DNA of 64,000 nucleotides from Nocardioides marmotae. Its GTDB lineage: Bacteria > Actinomycetota > Actinomycetes > Propionibacteriales > Nocardioidaceae. A program made the position numbers and the translations under genes. Below the pieces are notes generated by a model. It searched no databases, was not told the origin of the DNA, and saw only the letters and a list, made by a program, of their open reading frames with translations. The stretch covers positions 2,232,001 through 2,296,000 of the forward strand of contig NZ_CP053660.1 of NCBI RefSeq assembly GCF_013177455.1. Reading direction: 5' to 3'. Each line of letters starts with the position of its first letter. Position 1 is the first letter of the stretch. Shown piece by piece: positions 28,562 to 37,339 of this stretch.

Positions 28562-29376
28562 AGGACCGCCGCCCCGGCCCCACCGTCCGCACCCGCGTGC
28601 ACGAGCTGCGCGCCGACGGCGAGCGGCGCCACGAGGACCGGCTGGCCACCGAGGAGCCGCTGGAGATCCGGCTGGCCTGGCCCGGGACTGCCGCGCGGCG
28701 GGTCTGGGTCACCATGCGCACGCCGGGCCACGACTTCGAGCTGGCCGCCGGCTGGCTGGTCCACGAGGGCATCACCCGCGGCGTCCACGGCGTCGCCTAC
28801 TGCACCGACACCGACCTGAGCCCCGAGCAGGAGTTCAACGTCGTCACCGTCACCCTCGACGGGCCGCCGCTGGCCGACCCCGGCCACCGGCACGACACGT
28901 TCTCCTCCGGCTCCTCCGCGTGCGGGGTCTGCGGCAAGGACTCGGTCGCCTCGGCGCTGACCGTGAGCGCCGCCGCGCGCTGGCCCGGGGACCTCCCCGA
29001 GCCCGACGTCGTACGTCGCCTGCCGGACGCGCTGCGCGAGCACCAGCGCGTCTTCGAGCGCACCGGCGGGGTGCACGCGGCCGGGCTGTTCACCGCCGCC
29101 GGCGAGGCGCTGGTGGTGCGCGAGGACGTCGGACGGCACAACGCCGTCGACAAGGTGACCGGCGCGCGCGTGCTCGCCGGGGCCTCGCCGGCCGAGGCGG
29201 CGCTCGTGGTCAGCGGGCGGGCCGGCTTCGAGCTGGTGCAGAAGGCGCTGGCCGCCGGCGTCGGGGCGCTCGTCGCGGTCGGCGCACCCACCAGCCTCTC
29301 CGCGCGGCTGGCGAAGGAGGCCGGGCTCGTGCTCTACGGGTTCACCTCCGCGCGGCGTTGCGTGCGCTACACCTGA
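28558..29376 (+). CDS. fdhD: Formate dehydrogenase accessory sulfurtransferase FdhD
   Basis: A 272-residue FdhD. The sulfur-relay cysteines are in SSACGVCGKDSV (about residues 121-124), with TPGHDFELAAGWL, EDVGRHNAVDKV and VSGRAGFELVQKA as family blocks. It hands sulfur to the molybdenum cofactor of formate dehydrogenase. No formate dehydrogenase gene lies in the window, so the client must be elsewhere. ATG overlaps the pepN stop (ATGA), so they are coupled. Confidence 0.93.
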
Positions 29377-29432
29377 GCCCTCCCCCGGCGTGGGTCCGAG
29401 GGACTGTCGGCGCCGCCTCCTACGGTCCTCGT

Positions 29433-30605
29433 GTGCGCATCCTCCACACCTCCGACTGGCACCTGGGCCGGTCCTTCCACCGCGAGGGGATGCTCACCCA
29501 CCAGGCCGCGTTCGCCGACCACCTGCTCGAGGTCGTCGCCTCCGAGCGGGTCGACCTGGTGGTCGTCGCGGGCGACGTCTACGACCGCGCGCTGCCCCAC
29601 GTCGACGCCGTCCGGCTCGCCGACGACGTGCTCGTCCGGCTCGCCGCCTCCCGCGCCCGGGTCGTCGTCTCCAGCGGCAACCACGACAGCGCCCAGCGGC
29701 TCGGCTTCAGCTCCCGGCTCATCGACGCCGCCGGCGTCTTCATCCGCACCGACCCCGCCGGGGTCGGCACGCCGGTGCTGCTCGAGGACGAGCACGGCCC
29801 GGTCGCGGTCCACGCGCTGCCCTACCTCGACCCGCACGCCGTCGCCGCCCCCTGGGACCTCCCCCGCCGCTCCCACGAGGCGGCGCTGACCGAGGCGATG
29901 GCCCGGGTCCGCGCCGACCTCGCGAACCGGCCCGGGGTCCGCTCGGTCGTCCTCGCCCACGCCTTCGTCGCCGGCGCCCAGCCCAGCGACTCCGAGCGCG
30001 ACATCTCCGTCGGCGGCGTCTCGATCGTGCCGACCACGCTCTTCGACGGCATCGACTACGTCGCCCTCGGGCACCTCCACGGCCGGCACACCCTCACCGA
30101 CCGGGTCCGCTACAGCGGCTCCCCGCTGGCCTACTCCTTCTCCGAGGCCGACCACCACAAGGGCTCCTGGCTCGTCGACCTCGCCGCCGACGGCGCGATC
30201 ACCGCGGAGTACGTCGACGCGCCGGTCCCCCGCCCGCTCGCCCGGCTCACCGGCACGCTCGCCGAGCTGCTCGAGGACCCGCGCCACGCCCGCCACGAGG
30301 GCTCGTGGGTCCAGGCCACCCTCACCGACGAGGTGCGGCCGCTCCAGGCGATGGACCGGTTGCGCCGCCGCTTCCCGCACGCGCTGGTCCTCGGCTTCGC
30401 GACCCCGCCCCCGGGGCTCGGCGTCGCGCCCGCCGCGCGCACCGCGGGCCGCACCGACCACGACATCGCCCACGAGTTCGTCCGCGACCTGCGCGGCGCG
30501 CCGCCCACGGCCGAGGAGCGTGCGCTGCTCGACGCCGCCATCGACGCCTGCTGCGACGACACCGACCTCGACCGCGCCGTCCTCGGCGAGGCGGTGGCCC
30601 GGTGA
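29433..30605 (+). CDS. sbcD: Exonuclease SbcCD subunit D
   Basis: A 390-residue metallophosphoesterase nuclease. The metal-binding blocks are in order: HTSDWHLGR at the N-terminus, VVAGDVYDR, SSGNHDSAQRLGF, LAHAFVAG and GHLHGRHTL. With SbcC it forms the Mre11-Rad50-like complex that cleaves hairpins and DNA ends. GTG 29433 is selected because the first beta strand (RILHTSDWHL) begins there. Overlaps sbcC by 4 bp. Confidence 0.93.
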   Translation: MRILHTSDWHLGRSFHREGMLTHQAAFADHLLEVVASERVDLVVVAGDVYDRALPHVDAVRLADDVLVRLAASRARVVVSSGNHDSAQRLGFSSRLIDAAGVFIRTDPAGVGTPVLLEDEHGPVAVHALPYLDPHAVAAPWDLPRRSHEAALTEAMARVRADLANRPGVRSVVLAHAFVAGAQPSDSERDISVGGVSIVPTTLFDGIDYVALGHLHGRHTLTDRVRYSGSPLAYSFSEADHHKGSWLVDLAADGAITAEYVDAPVPRPLARLTGTLAELLEDPRHARHEGSWVQATLTDEVRPLQAMDRLRRRFPHALVLGFATPPPGLGVAPAARTAGRTDHDIAHEFVRDLRGAPPTAEERALLDAAIDACCDDTDLDRAVLGEAVAR

Positions 30606-33481
30606 GGCTGCACTCCCTCGAGGCGACCGCGTTCGGTCCGTTCGCCGACACGGTCCACATCGACTTCGACCGGCTCTCGGCCGCGGGCCTGTTCCTGCTG
30701 TCGGGGCCGACCGGCGCCGGCAAGACCAGCGTGCTCGACGCCGTGTGCTTCGCGCTGTACGGCGACGTCCCGGGCGACCGGTCCAGCGCCAAGCGGCTGC
30801 GCTGCGACGGCGCGGCCCCCGGCGTCGCCCCGCAGGTCGAGCTGGAGGCCACCCTCGGCGGCCGCCGCTTCCGCATCGTCCGCTCGCCTGCCTGGGATCG
30901 CCCGAAGAAGCGCGGCACCGGCACCACCACCCAGCAGGCCTCGGTCACGCTCTCGGAGCTGGTCGACGGCGCGTGGGTCCCGCTGTCCTCGCGGCTCGAC
31001 GAGACCGGACACCTGGTCTCCGAGCTGCTCGGGATGAACCTCGCGCAGTTCACCCAGGTCGCCATGCTCCCCCAGGGCCGGTTCCAGGCGTTCCTGCGCG
31101 CCAAGTCCGAGGAGCGCCACGAGCTGCTCCAGCGGCTCTTCCGCACCGGACGGTTCGCCGACGTCGAGCGGTGGCTGCGCGACCGCCGGCTGGACCTGCG
31201 TCGCCGCTCGGAGTCCGCGCACCAGGGCGTCGCGGACCTCGCCAGCCGGGTCAGCGAGGTCGTCGGCGCTCCCCCGCCGTGGGACGTCCGCGACCTCACC
31301 GAGCCCGCCGGAGACGGCTCGCTGCTCTCCTGGGCCGGCGAGCTCACCGACGCCGCCTCCTCGTCCGCGGCCACCGCCGCCACCGAGGCCACCGCCGCCG
31401 GCTCGGTCGAGGCCGACGCCCGGCACGCCCTCGAGGCCGGCCGCGCACTGGCCGAGCGACGCGCCCGGCTCGACGCCGCCGCCGAGGAGCACCGCCGGCT
31501 GCTGGCCGAGGCCGACGCCGTCGAGCAGGACCGCGCGGTCCTCGAGGCGGCCCGGCGCGCCGCGGGCGTCGCCCCGGTGCTCCGCCTGGTCGACCAGGCC
31601 CGCTCGGCCCGCGACACCGCCGCCCGCGCGGTCACCCACGACGACCGCGACGCGCTGGTCACCGAGCTCGACACCGCCGTCGGCGCGGCCGCCCGGGTCG
31701 AGGCGCTGCGCCCGCGGGCGACCCGGCTGGCCACGCTGCGCGCCGAGGCCGGGCGGCTCGCCACCCGCTCCGCCGAGCTGGAGCGGCTCACCTCGGCCGC
31801 CCGCGCCCGGTGCGAGGCGGTCGAGGTGCAGGCCGCCCTCGACACGGTCGCCGAGCGGATCGCCGCCCACGCGACCGTGGCCCGCCTTCGGAGCGACCTG
31901 GCCGCCGCCCGGGAGGCCTGGCACGAGTCGCGCGAGGTCACGTTGGCCGCGCGGGAGCACGCCGTCGACGTACGCCGCGCGCGGCTGGACAGCATGGCCG
32001 CCGAGCTCGCGGGCGCCCTGGCGGTCGGCGCCTGCTGCCCCGTGTGCGGCTCCGACGACCACCCGGCCAAGGCCGTCGCCGGGCCCGACGCCCCCGACGA
32101 GCACGCCGAGAAGGCCGCCCAGCGCGCCGTTGACGACGCCGCGACCCTGGAGCACCTGCAGGACGGGAAGGTCCGCGATCTCGTCATCCGCCTCGAGCAC
32201 GCCGTGGACGCCGCCGGCCCGGGCGACACCGCGGCCCTCGAGGCCGAGCGCGCCGAGCTGGCCCGTTCCCTGGAGCGGCTGCTCGCCTCGGCCGGTGGCC
32301 GGCCCGCACCGGACGCCGCGACCGCCTCCCGCGCCGTCGAGGAGCTGGTGGCCGAGTACGCCTCGGTGGAGGCCACCTCCCGCTCGCTCGCGGACGAGAC
32401 CGAGCACCTCGCCGACGAGCTCGAGGAGGCGCTGGCCGACGCCGCGGAGTACACCACCGGCGACGCCACCGCCGACCTCGGCCGCCTGCTGCGCCGCCAC
32501 CGCACGGCCGAGCGGGAGTGCCGCGCGGCCCTGGAGGCGCTGGACCGGCTCGCCGAGGCCGAGCGGGTCCTCACCGAGACCGAGGCGGCGCTGGCCGAGG
32601 CGGTCGCCGCGGCCGGGTTCGCCACGGCCGCCGACGCTTCCGCCGCGCTGCGCGACGCCGCCGCCTGCACCCGGCTCGAGCTGCGCCTCGCCCGCCACGA
32701 GCAGCGGCTCGCCGCCGTCACCGAGGTGCTGCGCGCACCCGGTTCGGAGGAGCTCGCCGCCACCGCGCCGCCGGACGTCGACGCCCTGGTCGCCGCGCAC
32801 CGCGCCGCCCTGGCCGCCCTGCACGACGCCCGCGCCACCGAGGACCGGTGGACCACCCGCGCCGGCCGGCTCGCCTCGCTCCGCGCCTCGCTGGCCGAGG
32901 CCCTGGACGACTGGGCGCCGCTGCGCGCCGAGCTGGAGCTGGCCACCCGCCTGTGCGCGTTCGTCGAGGGCAAGTCGGCCGACAACCGGCTGCAGATGCG
33001 GCTCTCGGCGTACGTCCTGGCCTACCGCCTCTCCCAGGTCGTCGCCGCCGCGAACGAGCGCCTGGCCCGGATGAGCGACAGCCGCTACTCCCTGGAGCAC
33101 ACCGGACGCCGCGGCGCCGGTGAGACCCGCGGCGGCCTGTCGCTGCAGGTCCGCGACGACTGGTCCGGCGAGGCCCGCGACCCCGCCACCCTGTCCGGCG
33201 GCGAGACGTTCGTGGTCTCCCTGGCCCTCGCGCTCGGCCTGGCCGACGTCATCACCAACGAGGTCGGCGGCGCCGCGCTGGATACCCTCTTCGTCGACGA
33301 GGGCTTCGGCTCCCTCGACGCCGACACCCTCGACGACGTCATGGACACCCTCGACTCCCTCCGCGACGGCGGCCGCGTCGTCGGCGTCGTCAGCCACGTC
33401 GCCGAGATGCGCGACCGCATCCCCACCCAGCTGCTCGTCGCGAAGTCCCGCCACGGCTCGACCGTCTCGCTCACCGGCTGA
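30602..33481 (+). CDS. sbcC: Exonuclease SbcCD subunit C (Rad50-like ATPase)
   Basis: A 959-residue SMC-like ATPase. Walker A is SGPTGAGKTS near residue 35, followed by long Ala/Glu/Arg-rich coiled coils broken by the zinc hook CPVC at 479-482. The signature LSGGETFVVSLALALGL and Walker B DTLFVDEGFGSLD lie near the C-terminus. It drives ATP-dependent end processing with SbcD, whose gene it overlaps (GTGA). This is the last clearly chromosomal gene before the accessory region. Confidence 0.93.
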   Translation: MRLHSLEATAFGPFADTVHIDFDRLSAAGLFLLSGPTGAGKTSVLDAVCFALYGDVPGDRSSAKRLRCDGAAPGVAPQVELEATLGGRRFRIVRSPAWDRPKKRGTGTTTQQASVTLSELVDGAWVPLSSRLDETGHLVSELLGMNLAQFTQVAMLPQGRFQAFLRAKSEERHELLQRLFRTGRFADVERWLRDRRLDLRRRSESAHQGVADLASRVSEVVGAPPPWDVRDLTEPAGDGSLLSWAGELTDAASSSAATAATEATAAGSVEADARHALEAGRALAERRARLDAAAEEHRRLLAEADAVEQDRAVLEAARRAAGVAPVLRLVDQARSARDTAARAVTHDDRDALVTELDTAVGAAARVEALRPRATRLATLRAEAGRLATRSAELERLTSAARARCEAVEVQAALDTVAERIAAHATVARLRSDLAAAREAWHESREVTLAAREHAVDVRRARLDSMAAELAGALAVGACCPVCGSDDHPAKAVAGPDAPDEHAEKAAQRAVDDAATLEHLQDGKVRDLVIRLEHAVDAAGPGDTAALEAERAELARSLERLLASAGGRPAPDAATASRAVEELVAEYASVEATSRSLADETEHLADELEEALADAAEYTTGDATADLGRLLRRHRTAERECRAALEALDRLAEAERVLTETEAALAEAVAAAGFATAADASAALRDAAACTRLELRLARHEQRLAAVTEVLRAPGSEELAATAPPDVDALVAAHRAALAALHDARATEDRWTTRAGRLASLRASLAEALDDWAPLRAELELATRLCAFVEGKSADNRLQMRLSAYVLAYRLSQVVAAANERLARMSDSRYSLEHTGRRGAGETRGGLSLQVRDDWSGEARDPATLSGGETFVVSLALALGLADVITNEVGGAALDTLFVDEGFGSLDADTLDDVMDTLDSLRDGGRVVGVVSHVAEMRDRIPTQLLVAKSRHGSTVSLTG

Positions 33482-33960
33482 GCCGGGCGCTCACCTGGTG
33501 GGGCCAGGTCTCTGCCCGTGCGCCCACACCGCCCACAAAGACGCATCTCGCTCTGCCACGAGGGCGGCCGCACCTCGATACCCGGTGTTGAGCGCGAGAC
33601 CACCAGATCGAGCGCCTCGGCGCTGGGCCGACGCCTGCGTACTCCAGCGCGAGTGTCAGAGCGTCCAGACCGGACACTGGGGCGGGCCGGCGAATGGTTG
33701 ATTCTGATCAGGACATTTGCTGGAGATCTGATTCTTGCCGGGACACTTGTCCGTGCCGGCGTAGATGTTCCTCGTCGACACCCGGCGCCCCTACTGCAGC
33801 AGACCCGCGCGCAGTCGGCTCGGATCACGCGACTCACTCGGAAACTTGCTGCAGATGCCCGGCTGCAGTGATTACATAGACGAGCCGTACACGGCGGCAC
33901 CGGGGATCGGGGCTTGTTGGCCGGAATCGGTGGACTCTTCGACACTGACTAGGCGCAGGC
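33482..33960. other. Gene-free junction with an IS21-like end remnant
   Basis: This 480-bp stretch has no convincing gene. A weak hairpin (ACCTGG/CCAGGT, 33493-33509) may terminate sbcC. At 33700-33719 and 33730-33749, two 20-bp segments share GATTCT-n5-GGACA-n-TTG with a 30-bp period, the kind of repeated subterminal site seen at ends of IS21-family elements. No transposase is left. Base composition changes to AT-richer here, marking the left edge of the accessory region. Confidence 0.45.
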
Positions 33961-35163
33961 ATGACCCACCCCGACCCGAGCGACGAGCTGCTCGTGAAAC
34001 TGAACGGCGAAGCCGTCCCCATCTCCCGGACCGGATTCGACCTGCTCTTCGACAACTCCCACCGCCGGGCATATGCCGACATCCGCCACGCCCGTGAAGA
34101 TGGCTACATTCATTGGGCCGCCCTAGTGCACCACGCCCGGGCCGCCGACATCCCCTGGACCCTGTTCTTCGCCCCGGTCCAGAACATCCGCGCCCAGGTG
34201 AAACGGAAGACTGCACTGCTGCTCAAGGGCACGTCCAAGCAGGCATTCTCGATGAACTCTCGCCACGAAGTGCAGTTGGCTGACGTGGAGCTAATCGTCA
34301 AGGACCTGCTCCGCAAGCAAGAGCGCCTAAAGCGACTCGACTCCGGACTAGGGAGGAACAAGGTCGTCGGCTGCCTCGGTAAGCCCGCCATGACCAAGCG
34401 CTCAGTAGTGGAGGACGCCAGCATCCTTCGCGCCGCCCTCGGGTTCACGCTTGCGGAGCTACACGCCTACGGCAAGAAGGAACGGGCGTTCGCTTACCTC
34501 ATTGAGCGATTCGAGGCCCAGCAGGTATTCGTGTCGCGCAACCAGCCCGGCTACATGCTCCAGCGGGTCCCGCAAGGCATCAAGTTCTCCGGGCTCACCG
34601 TTAAGGACAACAAGATCCCGTACCTGTTCCTGGCGTCTGGCGACGAAGGCGACTTCGAGCCTGAGGGGCGGAAGATTTTCACGATGGTCCTCCTTGCCGC
34701 CCTCATCGGGTACGGCACCTTCTCACCAGTCACGTTCGAAGATAAGACCGGTGACGGCGACATCAAGCGCGAGTACGAAGTCGCCGGTGAAGTTCTCATG
34801 CCCCGAGCCGAGCTCAAACGACTGTCGGTGCCTGACCTGGCGGCCGCCCGGGCGTACGCCGACGCTTACAAGGTCACCCCGTCTGCCTTTGTGATGCGCG
34901 CGTGGAAGCTGGGTCTCATCGACCGCGAAACGGCCGACGCGTGGCTCGAGGAACTAGCGCGGGCGTGGCGCGAACGCGAGAAGAAATCACTCGCCGGCCA
35001 AGCCACGCCGATCAACGCCATCAGGAGATACTGCGGTCATGAGTACTTCTCCCGCATGATTATCCAACTCGGCCTAGGCCGCATAGACGTTGGCGAGTTC
35101 CGGCGCAGCGTTTGCCTCAACCACCTGTCCGTCTCCGAGGTTCGTGACTTGGCGGGAGCATGA
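33961..35163 (+). CDS. Degenerate ImmA/IrrE-like (COG2856) protein
   Basis: A 400-residue protein. Residues about 150-320 follow the ImmA/IrrE layout: helical ALGFTLAELHAYGKKERAFA, GLTVKDNKIPYLFLASG, then RKIFTMVLLAALIGYG and a YEVAGEVLMPRAEL block plus AYKVTPSAFVMRAWKLGLID. The family zinc site HELGH should be at 244-248 but reads LLAAL, so protease activity is unlikely. The first 140 residues are unassigned. It overlaps the PIN gene by 4 bp. CTA codons and lower GC mark it as acquired. Known COG2856-PIN pairs suggest an antitoxin-like role. Family assignment is by pattern only. Confidence 0.6.
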   Translation: MTHPDPSDELLVKLNGEAVPISRTGFDLLFDNSHRRAYADIRHAREDGYIHWAALVHHARAADIPWTLFFAPVQNIRAQVKRKTALLLKGTSKQAFSMNSRHEVQLADVELIVKDLLRKQERLKRLDSGLGRNKVVGCLGKPAMTKRSVVEDASILRAALGFTLAELHAYGKKERAFAYLIERFEAQQVFVSRNQPGYMLQRVPQGIKFSGLTVKDNKIPYLFLASGDEGDFEPEGRKIFTMVLLAALIGYGTFSPVTFEDKTGDGDIKREYEVAGEVLMPRAELKRLSVPDLAAARAYADAYKVTPSAFVMRAWKLGLIDRETADAWLEELARAWREREKKSLAGQATPINAIRRYCGHEYFSRMIIQLGLGRIDVGEFRRSVCLNHLSVSEVRDLAGA

Positions 35164-35612
35164 TCGGCGACATTCGGCGCTATCTCTTCGACAACAACGC
35201 CCTGTTCCGTGTCCCTCGGACCATGCGGACATCCAAGGAGCTCCGGATGGTGGTGCGGTTCCCGTCCGAGGTGATCCATGAAGCCGGCCCGTACGCGACC
35301 AGGTACGACCTGCCGCCACTCGAGTACATGGCCACTTCGTCGGTGCTCCGGCACCTGAAGGACGTGATGGACCAAGTGCCGGCTGACGACTTTGAACTCA
35401 TCGACTTGTACGCGGGCGAAGGTGCGGCTGACCCGCTTCTCGTCGCATGCGCCCTAGACGGTGCCGAGCAGCGCAGCCGGGTCCTCGTCGGTGAGGTCTA
35501 CACGGTGGTCACCGACGACATCGCGGTCCGCGAAGCTTGCGAACGCCACCAGGTGAAGTGGATGAGCGCCGCAGACTTCGCCGACGAGTTGTCCCCGCGG
35601 GTCAGTGACTGA
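35160..35612 (+). CDS. PIN-domain nuclease, candidate toxin
   Basis: A 150-residue PIN-like protein. The acidic residues expected for metal binding are in place: Asp11 in YLFDNNALF, Glu37 or Glu41, Asp91 in ADPLLVACALDG and Asp119/Asp120 in VVTDDIAVREACERHQV. VapC-type PIN proteins cut RNA. ATG overlaps the upstream ImmA/IrrE-like stop (ATGA), so the two are translationally coupled, as in type II toxin-antitoxin operons. Larger and more divergent than typical VapC (about 130 residues). Function is inferred. Confidence 0.6.
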   Translation: MIGDIRRYLFDNNALFRVPRTMRTSKELRMVVRFPSEVIHEAGPYATRYDLPPLEYMATSSVLRHLKDVMDQVPADDFELIDLYAGEGAADPLLVACALDGAEQRSRVLVGEVYTVVTDDIAVREACERHQVKWMSAADFADELSPRVSD

Positions 35613-35761
35613 GCGCAAGCTTGGGTCGATCTCATCGGAAGGGCCGCCGGGCCTTGGGATGGGCAAGTGCGGCCGAATCGGCCCACGCGGCTCCACGAAG
35701 GTGCCTCAAACCGCCGCCTGTCCGCACGGATCTGCCGAAGTTGGACCGCGCAAAAGACCCC

Positions 35762-35860
35762 CTACTTGTACGGCGGCCTACGGAACAGCGGATGCGCGCG
35801 AAGGTAGATAATCGTCCCGAACCACGACAACGACAACAGAATAATGGCAAGGAGGCCCAT
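35762..35860 (-). CDS. Candidate 32-residue single-span membrane peptide
   Basis: Reading MGLLAIILLSLSWFGTIIYL followed by a basic tail (RAHPLFRRPPYK), this is one hydrophobic helix plus a positive C-terminus. GGAG lies 6 nt upstream of the ATG. It lies antisense-oriented after the PIN module in a 514-bp gap (35613-36126) with no other gene seen. Such small hydrophobic peptides occur in phage-exclusion and type I toxin systems, but it could also be a chance reading frame. Confidence 0.35.
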   Translation of the reverse strand: MGLLAIILLSLSWFGTIIYLRAHPLFRRPPYK

Positions 35861-36014
35861 GGCGATCTCCACTTGCCCCCCCTCGGGGTTCTGGCATCCG
35901 GGTCCCTGATAGTGGCACATGCTCGGATCGGTTCAAGGAGAGTTCTCCGCCGCGCTCCGCGCGCCTCCGTCCGAGAGGGGAGATCTCCGCGCGATCAGGT
36001 CGCTCCAGAGGTGC

Positions 36015-36029
36015 GTCTTTCCACCGCGA
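36015..36029 (+). repeat. Dispersed 15-bp motif, copy 1
   Basis: GTCTTTCCACCGCGA, 14 of 15 matches to GTCTTTCCGCCGCGA. Located between the PIN module and the GIY-YIG gene. Confidence 0.55.
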
Positions 36030-36126
36030 TCGGCGACTGATCGGCGCGACCGCTCGAGCCGATGTCCGCGCGGCCGCTCGGCGCGCACCGCCAACTTCTT
36101 GGCAGGTGCCCGCCTATGGTCGATCC

Positions 36127-36954
36127 ATGGAAGCCATCCCGCTCGCCGCCCTCCTCCCAGCGGGGCTGGACGCGACAGCCTTCAAGGTCCACTTCGCCGT
36201 CTGGAACGGCATCAAGCACCCGATTGATGTCCTAGCAACCAACCAGCAGGAGTGGCAGGGCTGGAACTCGTGGCGCAGCGTGAAGGACGACTTCAACCGT
36301 GAGTTCATTTTCTCGGTCGCCCAGGACAAGCACGACGCGACGCGCTGGCTCTTCGGTGGAATCTGGGAGGTCCTGGACCGTAAACCCGAGCAGCAGGCGC
36401 ACTCGTACACCGTGGCGGTCCGGGAGGACCTCATGGGTCCGTTCATCCGCCGCCTCTACATCCGCCACAAGCGGACCGGCAGGAACATCCGACGCACGAT
36501 GGAGTCGGTGCTGCCCACGATGTTCGTCTCGTCCATCCTTGAAGAGCCGTTCGCCGGCGACCCTTTCCCGGGGCACGACCGAATCAACCACAGCCTCGCC
36601 GACTTACAAGCTGTCGTCGCTCAAGCCCGGGCAGACTGGCGGATCGCGCTGGAGAGCATGAAAGGCGTCTACGTCATCCATGACAAGGAGACCGGACAGC
36701 GCTACGTCGGGTCCGCCTACGGCGACACTGGCGTCTGGCAACGCTGGTCGACGTACGCGGCAACGCTGCACGGCGGCAACGTCGGCCTGAAGGAGGTCGT
36801 CGACGCGAAGGGTGAGGAGTACTACCGGACCAACATGAGGTTCGCGCTCCTTGAGTACTGGTCAATGCGGACCGACGACGACCACGTCCTTGAGCGGGAG
36901 TCGTACTGGAAGGAAGTGCTTCACGCGCGATCGCTCGGACACAACAAGAATTGA
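36127..36954 (+). CDS. GIY-YIG nuclease family protein
   Basis: A 275-residue protein. The C-terminal domain (about 178-275) has GVYVI and YVGSA as the GIY-YIG pair, Arg206 in WQRWSTYA, Glu256 in DHVLERESYWK and Asn273, all expected catalytic or structural positions. The N-terminal 170 residues are unassigned and may bind DNA or a partner. It contains a rare TTA codon near 36604, a sign of foreign origin. ATG 36127 is preferred because MEAIPLAALLPAGL begins a clean domain. Stands alone in the accessory region, so the role (restriction, homing-like or defence) is open. Confidence 0.75.
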   Translation: MEAIPLAALLPAGLDATAFKVHFAVWNGIKHPIDVLATNQQEWQGWNSWRSVKDDFNREFIFSVAQDKHDATRWLFGGIWEVLDRKPEQQAHSYTVAVREDLMGPFIRRLYIRHKRTGRNIRRTMESVLPTMFVSSILEEPFAGDPFPGHDRINHSLADLQAVVAQARADWRIALESMKGVYVIHDKETGQRYVGSAYGDTGVWQRWSTYAATLHGGNVGLKEVVDAKGEEYYRTNMRFALLEYWSMRTDDDHVLERESYWKEVLHARSLGHNKN

Positions 36955-37339
36955 CCGGAGTGTGAGCGAAACGCTGGCCGCTCACCGTAGAACGCAGGTT
37001 CGGATCGGCCGCGCTGAGTGTGTCTTTTCGCCGCGACCAGGCCCTGATGGGGACTGTCCCGAGAGTCGCCCCCCGTTGCGGTCTCCGAAGACCGCTGTTG
37101 GCCAAGAATGGGGCAGATTCGTGCGGTCAATGACTGCGCGTGGTCGGCGTCACAGAGGCTGTCGCGGACGACGTCTCCGCGTCGGCTCGACCAGTCTCGG
37201 CTTCACCCCGCCAGAATCCGCAAGCCACCGCTTCCAGACCCGGTCGGACCCGTCGAGACTCCTGCCCACAGCCGACCGCGACGCCGGCACCCGGACCCAG
37301 AACTCGAGTCGTGCGTTGCGCTCACGACATGAACCCAAG
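36955..37339. other. Gene-free gap
   Basis: 385 bp between the GIY-YIG gene and the convergent hypothetical gene. It contains copy 2 of the dispersed 15-bp motif. I see no convincing coding sequence, tRNA or long hairpin. Confidence 0.5.
37022..37036 (+). repeat. Dispersed 15-bp motif, copy 2
   Basis: GTCTTTTCGCCGCGA, 14 of 15 matches. Located between the GIY-YIG gene and the next gene. Confidence 0.55.

Noticed and set aside
30131..33454. Open frame of about 1100 codons antisense to sbcC
   Set aside because: Shadow of the GC-rich sbcC coding sequence, with no recognisable domain.
33518..33871. Open frame in the sbcC-ImmA gap
   Set aside because: No start signal, Arg-rich composition, and it overlaps the repeated IS-like end sequence, so it is probably non-coding.
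35605..36040. Several open frames in the gap after the PIN gene
   Set aside because: Compositions are random-like (Arg/Ala/Pro-rich), starts lack ribosome binding sites, and they overlap each other.
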